From Anseranas semipalmata (Eukaryota > Chordata > Aves > Anseriformes > Anseranatidae): DNA of 64,000 bases. The notes below the pieces were generated by a model, which worked only from the letters and a program-made list of their open reading frames with translations, searched no databases and was not told the origin of the DNA. Shown in pieces: positions 12,766 through 23,382 of the stretch (position 1 is the stretch's first letter; each line of letters opens with the position of its first letter). Made by a program: the position numbers and the translations under genes. The stretch lies in contig VXAA01003984.1 in assembly GCA_013399115.1 (NCBI GenBank), positions 481,294-545,293 on the forward strand. Direction: 5' to 3'.

Positions 12766-14396
12766 GTTGCAGGAAGCTTGATTTTCTTTTCCATCAGAAA
12801 AACAAAACAAAACAAAAAAAAACCAACAAGACTTTGTGCAGACTTAATTGGTTTTTTTAAATTTATAAAGAGGATTAAGAAAACTGAGCCTATCTAAGTC
12901 TCCCTACTGGTAAATAAAAAGGAAAAGAAATAAAGACTAGAAGCAAAGAGAGGATTTATAATAAATAAATAAATATATCCAAAGGGTAATACAAAAGTAA
13001 CTGTTAAAACAAGAAAATAAAGTGCCAGATTTTCTGAGCTATGAAGTAGTAGACGGATAGAGAGAAATAAAAATTTTGTTTATGACAAGGTTATGCAAAA
13101 GAAATGTTGGAAAGAATCACATTTAATCAGTTGTTCCTACTCAGTTTCATGATTCCCACAGATATAGGAAAGTTTAAGAAGATCAGTGAAGCCAGAACCA
13201 TTTTCTCTATGGTGTTAGTCATTTAATACTTGATATAAACATTAGGGAACCATTCTGCATTACCCAAAGGAAAGGAGTAGATCTTTTATTTTGAGTCAGT
13301 TGGAGAAGACTATAATGGCAGTCAGTATCAGAAGATTAAAACCAAATCCTTTACAGATGGAAATCAGCAAAGCTCCATCCAGAATAGCTCAATTGTGTAG
13401 CTATGCCAATTGATGCCAGCTGAGAAATGGTCTCCAAATACCACTGTAACTTTGTTCTTGACATTAGGATGGCCAAAAGAATAAGCTTTCTTATGGGCTT
13501 TCAAGGACTCTGTGCTTTCAGCCAATTTGATAATACTCCTTTTACAGCATTTTCTCATCATATTTTGTTGTGTTTCTGTTACCAGCTGAAACCCAAAAGC
13601 AAGACAGGATGTGCTAAAAAATTGAAGCCAAAATGAACTGATGTATTATGAATCCTAAAATAATTTTTTTTTCAGGTTCTATTGTATATTAATTTGAGGC
13701 ATTTTGTTTTTATTTTTCTAACTCACATAGTTTTTAGAGTTGGTTGGGAATTTTTCACCATATTTTTTAAATGTTAAAGCTACTTTGTTTTCATTTGTTC
13801 AGTCAGATACATTTTTAGCTTTGTTTCCTGAGCATATGGAGTATATACTATTTTCATGCATCCCTATATGTTTGCATGTGTCCCTTTATATGTCTAGCAC
13901 CCAAATCTAAGAAAAATGTAAAGAATTATGTGATACTAAGTTCTTCCAAAAACCATGAAAATTGGTGGCTGTGTAATGAAGAGAAAGAGATCTTTTATAC
14001 ATAGAAACTGCTATAGAATTTCGCACACTGACCAAAACCACCCTGCTTAGCTATCAGAGAATCAACACAGGAATTGGTTTTACTCCACTCAGTTATATTT
14101 GCTGTTTTTGTCAATTTGAGAAATTTTGTTTAGAACATGAAAAGCCAAACACAATTACCTACTAAAAATAGCTGTTACTCAGATAAATGGCAATTATTTT
14201 GATTTCTCATATGGTTTATTAGGTCTCCTCTTTATAAAGGAGATCTTCCTCTGTGTTCTGAAGAGTTTGCATTATGATCACGTGAATCACAATATTTAGT
14301 CAGAGATATTTTTTCTCCATCAATATTTCATCAAGTGATGTTCCTTACTTCTCTTGCAGAGCAACCAATTATAGGTCAGTGCTGTCATTTTGGAAC
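12766..14396. other. Unique AT-rich DNA, nothing recognised
   Basis: A-rich around 12,800-13,100. Short open frames on opposite strands at 13.36-13.64 kb overlap each other and are chance. Confidence 0.5.
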
Positions 14397-14451
14397 CAGA
14401 TTATCATTAAGGTCCCTTCTAACCCAAACCATTTGATGATTCTATGATTTT
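14397..14451 (+). mobile_element. CR1 LINE 3'-tail fragment
   Basis: AGGTCCCTTCTAACCCAAAC followed by a GATGATTCTATGATT tail is the last about 50 bases of an avian CR1 in plus orientation. The upstream 60 bases may belong to the same insertion but are diverged. Confidence 0.8.
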
Positions 14452-16086
14452 GGTCTCCATGTTGTGCTTATCCTTGACGACTCTTAGCTGTGTTCTAGAA
14501 CCAACAGAGATGTTTCTCCACACTGACCAGCCATCATCACTCCCATTCCAGAATCAGGAAAGAAATCAGAACTAAATAACTTTGAATTTGAACTGTAGCA
14601 GGCATAGAAGAAGGTGATTATGATGATCAGGAGTCTAGAAATGCATTTTATGTGAGCAAGAAGTAAAGTTGCTTGGGTTGTTTGAGGGAGCTGTGCAGTA
14701 GGTCTCAGCAATCCATGATAGGCAACTAGAAACAATAAGTCTACTGTCAATAGGCTTCAAACTTCTGAATAAATGTTTAGTCTTCCAGTGCAAAACTGTA
14801 GAGGACTGGCAGACTGGAAAAGCTGGAGAATTGTTAGCCAGCAGATCAACAGCTGACTGGTACAAACATATCAGGGGTTAAACATCAAGGAGAACTCCCT
14901 ATTCTAAAGGAGAGTATATGCCCCAGATAGGACCACACCAGGCAAAGAGCCATCTTTGGGAGTATACGGATTAAAGAATTTAACTCATTCCAAAAACAAA
15001 GCTTCTAGAGTCATGAAATTTATGACTACATGTGACAACAACAAACTAAATTTAATAACCCAGATAATCCATTCTAGGTTTGTTTCCTTGAAGGACTGAT
15101 TTTGAACCCTATACAGGTGCTACGCTACCTTTGAGCACAATAAGAGTTAGTGAGTGAATACTTCTGTAGCTTTAGGCTAATGGATTAACTTTCAATATGT
15201 TTCATGAATATGGCCACTTTTTAACTAGGTAAACCAGAGAGGAAAAGTCTCACAGCTCACACCCACTATATTTGTTATGAAAACATACATTAGGAAATGT
15301 TTTTCTTTCTCTTTTTATTGTCCTAGGAAGAATGAGAACATACACAGAACAATGCTGTACTGACACAAAAATATGATGGCTTAATGAGTCTTTTCATCTC
15401 TGTTCCCTATTCTTCTTATGTGTATTTTACTTAATGCACATAAAAGTAGCAAACTGAAAGAAAGGGGCATGAGCAGCTGTATCACTGAGGCTCATATGAT
15501 GAAACTGATTTATAAGCTCATGGTCAATTTTTGTTTATATTCCATCAAGAATTTTCTTTATAGCACATCTGCAGGTTGTGTAAGGCAAATTCTTACATGC
15601 ACGTGAATTGCAGAATGATCATCTTTGGAAGAAGATTCTAAGCTTTGTCCATCCTTTACATGTCTTGGGAGCATCATGATGGTGATTTTAATAACTGGCT
15701 CAGTGCATTTAGTTATTAAATGTATCTATACCCAAGAACTGAAGGTGAAAATATACCAGACAATGGCAGAAAGGGAGCCGAATAGCTGGAGTAGAGAAAG
15801 AACAGCTTTGATTGCTTTTATATGGATCCCACATTAAAGAACCCAGTGGAGCTGAATTGTTCCCTGTGGGGCTTAAAAGTTTGATTTTCTTTTTTCCTCC
15901 ATACAGGAAATTATGGTGATTGCAAATCCTAAAGCACTAAAGTTATTTAGAATAGAAGCTGTAAATATATACAGTATAAAATAGGCATTTTCCTTGGTTT
16001 ATAGCTCCAAAGGATTAAAGTAGGATTAAAAAGAGAAGAAAATAGATTTCAAAGCTGTTATGTTTTCTAACAGTAAGTGACATGTC
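14452..16086. other. Unique AT-rich DNA, nothing recognised
   Basis: No gene or dispersed repeat could be supported. Open frames are all under 90 codons. Confidence 0.5.
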
Positions 16087-16106
16087 TTTTTTTTTTTTTT
16101 TTTTTT
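16087..16106 (+). repeat. Poly(T) run of 20
   Basis: Uninterrupted T homopolymer. No recognisable retroposon body adjoins it on the A-tail side. Confidence 0.9.
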
Positions 16107-16211
16107 CCTTCTGAGAGGAAAGAATGGAACAAAGCAAAAACAAAGGCAGGAATAACCACAGACAATAAATAATGAAATAATAAAATAATAAAAATAATAT
16201 TAACAGTAACA

Positions 16212-16257
16212 GCATGCATACATACGCATGTACATACATGCATATGTATATTTATAC
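16212..16257 (+). repeat. CATG/CATA alternating purine-pyrimidine tract
   Basis: Almost perfect alternation of purine and pyrimidine (GCATGCATACATAC and onward) over about 45 bases, preceded by an AATAAT-rich stretch from 16,160. Such tracts are prone to Z-DNA or cruciform formation. Confidence 0.7.
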
Positions 16258-16619
16258 AAATAAGGTTTACATTTGCACAGGAACTTTTTTTCTAAAGGAA
16301 CTCAAACCTCTAATTAAATAATGTACTGGGCACCCACTGTAGGATCAACTAATGTTTGCAATACCACTTTTCCAGTTTAATTTCAATAGTGTGCTAAAGT
16401 AAACAGAGCTGAAAATGGAATACTAAAGGTACTCTTAGAGGGTGTCAGAGAAGTAGGAAAGCATAGTGGTAAATTCTTAGGAGCTGGAAACGGCCTATAC
16501 CATTTCTTTTCCAGTCTCCAGAATACAGGCAAGCTGAAAATATAGAATGATAAAAAGCACCCACTTTTACAAAGCAGCACTTAAAAGATATGCAATACCA
16601 TGTGCAGAATGTAAATTCT
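16258..16619. other. Unique AT-rich DNA, nothing recognised
   Basis: No gene or dispersed repeat could be supported. A 65-codon minus-strand frame has no domain. Confidence 0.45.
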
Positions 16620-18309
16620 AGACACCCTGAAGCTGCCTTCCCTTCCTTCAGGGGCTGGTCAGGTCTGAGAATGCAGGAGGCCCAAAGGTACCTAAAGTCA
16701 TTTTAACCCCTCTCCCTTTTGGTTTATGTAGTTAGGGAGTATTGACCCAAAACTCAGTGGAGCTAATGGGAATCTTTTTACTTACAGGAAGAGAATAATA
16801 GGAAATAGGGGCTTTCAACTCAATTGAAATTGATGGGGCTTGAGAGCATGTAACATCTTGCGGCCAGTGCTCAGTGCCAAGCCAGATGAGGCTGACGTTC
16901 CTCTCCATTTCATGGCCGAGAAATCCTCTTGGATTCCCAGCAGCCACTAAAACGTGGTAAAGGTCCACCCCTACGTTACAGAACAACTCCTGAGAAATTG
17001 TGTTGTAGTTAGATACATTTTTAGAGCGTATTTTGAGAGGAATAAATTACATACACACAGTCTACTGACAGTAGGCAGTGAAGTGTGCCTGCTATTGAGC
17101 ACTCAATGGTGTACTTTATATAGCTATGAACATTGGCATTATTTAGCATGCCCAAATGGAGTGGCATGGTTGAGGGATTATTCGCTGTTTCGCTGGGGGC
17201 ATCAGGTGGAGAGCAGAACCAGCAGAAAAGTCATCCGCATTCTGCACTGCCTCTGCACGGCTCCTTCAGCTGCAACTCTACAAAGGATTGTAAACGACAG
17301 CCCCTGAGGTGAATGAGGGGGAAACTCAGAGTGCATTTCATATGGGTATCGACAGCACTCCGGTGTTCTGCAGAATGGTAGATGAAGCACAGATGAGATG
17401 AAGCAAACACATGAAACCTGGGAAGAAAAGTGTTCTGATGAACTGCAGCGTTGTTTAACATCTGACCGATCAGGGCCCTGAAGAAAAGCGGAAGACAGGT
17501 TGTACATCCCTATTGGATCTAGAGAGAGACTGTGGCAAAGCTTCAAGTATTAGCACCCGTCTTAGCCCCCCCAGATAAGTCTTTTTGACTATGCTGCAAA
17601 CAAGACTTTTATCTGTAAACACAAAAATGGGTAAACTCCCCCCCAGCTGCTGAAGATGAAAAGGCAGGAAAATACTTCTGTTTGAGGGTTCCTCAGATGT
17701 GAGGTAAGTGAATTCCACATACTTGTATTTACCACAGAAAAAACTCTGAGGATTTCGTTACATTTCTACAGGAGATAATAAATGACTGATTCTCCTCATT
17801 GTACCATGACTTGTTCAGGAGCAAAAAGGTACCCTTTAGGTTTTTTGAGCAGACTGATTTTTAGCACAAGCTGAATTTTGTGGAGTTTTTCTCTGGAGGC
17901 CATGCTAGCACTCCAAGCAAGCTCCCCTTTCTCTGTCCCCCATGCTCACCCCAGGCATGGGGTCTTTTACACTGGGAGATGTGACAGAGGCCATTATATA
18001 GCCAATGTGCTGACTCTATTCGCTTTCTGAAACCCCGTTTTGTGCATAGCAGGGAGGATATTCCACAGTGGCCAGTTCCATGGGCTGTAAGGCCGCTTTT
18101 CGCTGCCGCAGCACTATAAAAGAGCCATGGTGTAGCTGAGAATTGTGCCTTACAACTGTCTGTGCCACTGGGATGCATCCCTTTGGAGGGATTAAAATGC
18201 CTAAAATGAGGGATGTAATGTAACAAGGAGAGCAAATAGAAAGACAAGAAATATAAAAGGGAGAAAGGGGAGGAAGTGATTTTGAAGAGGACTAATAAAG
18301 TATATGTCA
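16620..18309. other. Moderately GC-richer unique segment without a recognised gene
   Basis: Open frames of 114-149 codons occur on both strands here (for example 17,861-18,310 minus and 16,954-17,307 plus). They overlap one another, show no domain and no conserved motif, and follow the higher GC content. The segment is less repeat-like than its surroundings and could contain a regulatory element or non-coding exon. Nothing in the sequence proves either. Confidence 0.4.
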
Positions 18310-18311
18310 CC

Positions 18312-18356
18312 CTGCTGATTGCTTTTTCTTTTCTTCTTTCCTTTTTTTTTTTTTAG
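18312..18356 (+). promoter_or_regulatory. 3' splice-site-like signal (branch, long polypyrimidine tract, AG)
   Basis: CTGCTGATT, a branch-like word, is followed by about 35 pyrimidines and TTTTAG, ending at 18,356. A matching donor-like AAG/GTGAAG lies about 80 bases downstream near 18,438. This could bound a small exon of an unrecognised transcript. In AT-rich vertebrate DNA, cryptic signals of this quality are common, so confidence is low. Confidence 0.2.
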
Positions 18357-18439
18357 CTTAAAATGCTTTCCTCTCACAAGTGTCTGACTTGCCAGCAAAT
18401 GAATTACACTGAAAATCTGTTAGTATCCTATTAAAAAGG

Positions 18440-21400
18440 TGAAGTTTTAAAGGCATTTCATCCCATTATAAATTTGAAGTGATGAAATATAAAAGTAAAT
18501 ATTTTTGCCAGTCTAGTCTGCCCTTTACAGTCATGCTTTCCTCTAGAGAGACAAAATCTGCTGGCTCTGGATTGGATCCATTTGCAATTGCCAACAGATT
18601 CTCTCTGATGAATCTTCAAGCGGTTGAGTCAGGTTGGACAGGCAAAACGTCCATCTGTACCATCCCTGATGGATGTAACAAAGCTTGGAATGCATTCACA
18701 GTACCAGAGCAGCAATCAAGGGAGCAGAGAACAAGTGGAAATGCTGATCTTTTTTATTAAAAAAAAAATATATATTTTATTTTAGTTAAATCTCGTTTTA
18801 TTTTAATTTAATCTTACTGTTAATATAGGCTGAATCTTTTCTGCATCTCTCTACACGGATACAGTGAAGTCCTTTCCAAAAGCCCAACATACAGGATGCT
18901 TAGGGGAAAATTTTTTAAAGCAAGGGCAAGTGCAGGATTTAATCGATCAGCTTCTGTTGATGTTTCTGAGAGTCTTGCAGCTAAAACTCTGTATACTGCT
19001 TTGAAAAGAAACCCCCAAAATGTCATAAATTTGGTAGGCAGGAGGCGGCAGGAGATAACAATGGTACATCTCCGGTTGTCTAGTTTCAGGAAGATTACCT
19101 TAATCTCATCTAATGACAACGTATTTCTTACCATAATATTTCTATCAAACTAATGTTGTCAGACTAACATTTCCTACAGCTTTGCTACCTATTTTTAATT
19201 TTACATTATGTGTTTAATAGGTATAGTTTGTATTTCCCTTTAATTTTCCTTCTGAATGTGTATGTTTATTTTTTATCAGGGGCTAAGTCATAAGCCAAGT
19301 GAAATGAGAATTCTCTAATCAAATGCTTCAAAGTACTTTCCTTTAAAGATTTTATAAAGTACAAAGAAAGGCTTATTCAGGGAATGACATTATGGTCTGA
19401 AACAATTTGGGCTGAATTTGACCTTTGCTGCGCATTGCCATTCAGCACGACCTACAAAAGCCATCTATGAAACTTCTATTTCTTCTCCATGGGAGATGGA
19501 AGAGACACAGATCTCCTGCAGAGACAGCGTATGAAGTCAAAGAAGAATAGGAAGTGATTCCATCTTGACTCAACCTAATCATGTATTAGTTCCTGTCTAG
19601 GATGATAAGCAAGTCAGAAGGAAAATTATGATACAGTTACACAGTGAACTGCTTGAATCAAATTCTGAATAATCTTAAGGGAATAATATCTTAGATCGGA
19701 CCAGTTTCCATACAGAATCTTCTCCCTGTGGTAGGTCTTTACCCTTAATTTCAGGTCGGTCACCATCTTGCTGTCTATAAAAGGCCTCTTAGAACAAGCT
19801 AAGGTCTGCTTTAAAACGTACTACAGTAAAATCCATTAGGGACCACCTTCCTAGTAACTGCCTAAAAGAAAATTTCAGTTAGTTTAATAAAACCACTTTG
19901 TCTATGATGTTCCCAGAAGTGTTCTCTGAGACAGAATAAGGAGGAAGATGTGGTTTAGTGCCAAAAGTACTGACCATATGTAATCCAAATTTTCCCTTTC
20001 TCTTTTGACAAACACACTCTCTGTCCCATTTATAGCACTATTGTAACTGATTCATATGTTGGATCTGAACCATCACTTCTTATTTAGGCAATGATCCTGC
20101 TGAGTTCAAAGACTTCCAGCAATTCAACATGAGGTGTTTAGGGGTGTCTTTTCAAAGTAGCATATCGGTTTAGTCACATAGTTCCTGCTAACATCAAGGG
20201 AAGTTGGTTGGTTAGATCCCCATGCAAACTTCCTTTGAAAAAATTACCCCTAAAGCATCCCGTCTGCTGAGGTTTGAAAAGGGACTTCAATCAATATATT
20301 TGTTAAATGAAATGCAAAGGAGATCCATTTTTTTTTGTATCCTGGATACTGTTGCTTAATAAAGGATGTAACACTGTGATGGTTAAAACATAAGGGTTCT
20401 TATTCTGTTTGAATTAGTCTTCAAATGTTTGTCTAAAATATTCGTATCTCTCGGTTTGCAAAAGTGGACACAAAATTTCATTGGAAGAGCCTTTGCCGGT
20501 TGACTGCTTATTTAAACCATGCCTCTAATCAGAATGCATGCATACATACATATATGTTAGTGTGTGCATCTGTGTCTGTATATTTATATACAAGGCGTTT
20601 TTACCAGATCTACAAATTTTGAACTCCTGAATCAAAATTCCTCAGTTTTTTGTTAAGACTGACTTATCTAATTTTAGATATTTAAAAGTTTATTGTCTCA
20701 TTTAAGTTAGGGTTTCAGACTCTGAGTATTTAATGGAGACAGGCACTTAGAAGAGGCCCCACCCCCTTTTTTAAGATGCATTCTAGAATATTACTATGAA
20801 TCCCTAGTCCAATATGAAGACAAGTTTTTATAGACATTAACTTTGTGATTTGAGGTCAGAACTAGCTCTTATACAACCCACAAATAGAAGTAGTACAGTT
20901 CAGATGAGGTTCAGGTCATCATAAAGTAGACAACTAGATTTGCTTAGGTTTATCACACTCTAAACTCTGTTAACTCTATTGATCAGATACCCACTGATTA
21001 TAAAAGGAACCTGGTCTAGCTAACATATAGACACTTTCAGTTTGAACATTTAAACCTAGATAGTATTTATTTTTCTATGTAAGTTACTCCCTCAAAGTGC
21101 TACTCTCTCTTCAGTGTAATGAGAGTCCAGGGTAATTTGAATACTAAGTTTCCTACAAGAGTATGAATCCGTGCCTTAGTCTGTTTGGAAATATATGTTT
21201 CAAGCATCATGGAGTTCCCTGACAAGACAAGGAAATTCTGTCATGCCTCATCATTCAACATATAGGGTAGAGAGATTTAAAAATTAACCTGGATTCTAAA
21301 GTGAAAAAATGTGAGATTGCTGAAAGATAGTTGAGAATCCTAAGTGTGAATTTCCTGTCCTAGGAGTTTATTTTCTAGTATCAGACTTGTTCTCATTCCA

Positions 21401-21824
21401 AACTAGGGCAAAAAGTAGAAATATGACTGTGGTAGATTTTGTAACAACATTGAACTCAGAAATGACAAAATATTTCCTGTTGACATTCTAAAATCGAAAT
21501 GAACCATTTCTGGCATCCCATGCTATTTTGTTTTCATGTGTGAAACCTCATCAGATATTTTGTGTCAGTTTTGTTCAACATTAACCCACAGCCCTGAGAG
21601 CTGCTGTGGTAACTCACCACGCTGTTTTAGCTGTGCCCTTGCTGAATGATGTCCTCCAGCATGCACCTCTCTAACGATGCTCTAGTGATAATTGCAGTGG
21701 TGCAACCAGAGCGTTGATTGCATCAAGGGACTTTTAAGCAAGCCATGATATTTGGACCCTCTTAGTAAACGACAGCTGAGTTATCTGAATTACAAGAGTC
21801 ATATTTCTTTCAAAACAAAACAAA
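18440..21824. other. Unique AT-rich DNA, no gene seen
   Basis: No recognisable repeat family or coding region. A CATA/TGTG alternating tract lies at about 20,535-20,592. The stretch 21,530-21,790 is free of simple repeats and has evenly mixed composition, resembling a conserved non-coding element, untested. Confidence 0.5.
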
Positions 21825-21852
21825 AAAACAAAACAAAGAAACACTTTTGTTT

Positions 21853-21886
21853 CTTTTTTTTTNNNNNNNNTTTTTTTTTTTTTTTT
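21853..21886. other. Assembly gap (8 N) inside a poly(T) run
   Basis: Positions 21,863-21,870 are N, flanked by about 9 T on the left and 16 T on the right. The true homopolymer length is unknown. The minus-strand frame that crosses it (21,799-22,221) is an artefact of poly(A) and purine-rich DNA. Confidence 0.98.
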
Positions 21887-21945
21887 GGTGAAAAGTAGGT
21901 TTCACATCTCACCGCCACCTCAAAAAAAGTGTTTACAAAAACTTT

Positions 21946-21979
21946 AGATAGATATATAAATAGACAGACAGACAGACAT
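21946..21979 (+). repeat. (GATA)/(GACA) microsatellite
   Basis: TAGATAGATA followed after a short break by about four GACA units. It has the same GATA-to-GACA type of transition as related arrays in vertebrate genomes. Confidence 0.8.
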
Positions 21980-22104
21980 GGGAAGGTGACTGGAATTTTT
22001 GTTCCAAAGTCTATATCTAGGAGATAAAAAGGCTTGATACTTCTGTATGGACATTTTTTGAACAATCTTGTATTAACTGAAAAGCCTGAGCATCCATATA
22101 AACT

Positions 22105-22189
22105 AAGAAAAAAAGAAAAAAGAAAAAGAAAAAAAAAAGAAGAAAAAGGAAAAGAGAAAAGAGGAAAAAAGAAAGAGAGAAAAAAAGAC
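22105..22189 (+). repeat. Long polypurine (A-rich GA) tract
   Basis: About 85 bases of nearly pure A and G on the plus strand, A-rich at the left and GAGA-rich at the right. It lies about 220 bases from the poly(T) gap, so the two could pair as an inverted purine/pyrimidine set. Confidence 0.85.
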
Positions 22190-23356
22190 CCAGAGGATGG
22201 TTTTCCTTGTTTGACTGACAAGTCCCAAGCTGCTTGATACCTAATTATTATTGTTTTACCAATGCATCTCTGCTGGGCAGCTTGTTCAGCTACATAGAAG
22301 GAAACTCAGATTTGGCCATGGCAACAAAGATGCTACAGGATCAGACCTTTTATCTGGCCTCTAGAAATTGCTATTAGTAATTACTCAAAATCCCACTCAT
22401 TTTAAGGGAAACTGGCCCATTTCTCTTATTGTTTCTTCACTTACTAGCTGCTCAGTGCAGAGTATAGAGTGAGCTGGCGCAACCTCTTCTCACCATTGCA
22501 GACGATGAGCTTATGTTCTTTACAAAGCAACCCAACAGAGATGGGAAGGCAGAATGTGTGAGTAATTAAAAAACAGAAACATCTGTTTTGTATGTTTTCA
22601 GTGTGTGTTTTTTCTCTGTCTTTTTCCTCATTCTCCTTTGTGCTTTTGGCAGATGCAGACTGTTTGCCACATGTGTGAAATCACAAATATATGTTCATGG
22701 GTGTATATGGGCTTACCTCTGCCTCTACATTCAGCACACAGAAGAGACTTCTTTAAATGGTGTAGTACCTTGTTCACTAAACTAAGAAGACTGACAGGCT
22801 TTATTAATAAAAATTAACTGTAAAACCCCTCATTCCCACAGGAGAGCTACTAAGCACTCTGACACCGCCTGAAATGGGAGCCAGGGTTGGAGAGCATCAG
22901 GAAGCAACATGACCCCGCAGCACAGCCTGCAAGGTTTTGATGTTGCTGTGTGCTTATTTCACTGGCAGAGATGACTGTTCCTAGTCTGTGTTCTGCTTCT
23001 CCGCTGTGCCCACCCATCCCTCCCCCCCACCTAGATTCTCATCTCTCCCTTTTTTTTCTTTTCCCTCTTCCAGTCTCCCTCATGCCAGAGACCTGTGCAA
23101 TATCATTTTCCGCATAATGAAATCTAGAGTGACATTAATGTAAGTGTAATTTTATAGTGGGGAATGGGCCTAGCTGATCGTTTCTACCTGCTGTGTTTTG
23201 ATGATAGACATTGGGATGTCACCATCTGTGTAATGAAATTTCACCTCCGTAATGGTTCAGATTATCAAACATTCTTCCAAGCTGTCTCGCAGAAATTTAT
23301 TTATTTATTTACTCAATAAGGATGGCAAAGTTGCTCATCTCTGGGAAGCAGAAGGA
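22190..23356. other. Unique DNA, possible conserved non-coding stretch, no gene
   Basis: No gene could be supported. A pyrimidine-rich patch spans 22,990-23,075. From 23,085 to 23,290 the sequence is rich in ATTA, ATTATG and TAATG words with no simple repeat. This could be a conserved enhancer-like segment (inference only). Confidence 0.4.
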
Positions 23357-23382
23357 GGGTGGGAAGGGGGAAGGAGGGAGGG
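23357..23382 (+). other. Predicted G-quadruplex motif
   Basis: Five runs of three or more G separated by loops of 1, 2, 5 and 1 bases on the plus strand (GGGTGGGAAGGGGG, then AAGGAGGGAGGG). It satisfies the usual G3+N1-7 rule with short loops, so folding is plausible. More G-rich sequence continues to 23,400. Confidence 0.75.

Noticed and set aside
17861..18310. 149-codon minus-strand frame
   Set aside because: Biased, low-complexity N-terminus from the T- and A-rich edge. Overlaps other frames and has no recognisable domain.
21799..22221. 140-codon minus-strand frame
   Set aside because: Crosses an N gap and consists of Phe, Lys and Ser runs from homopolymers and the polypurine block.
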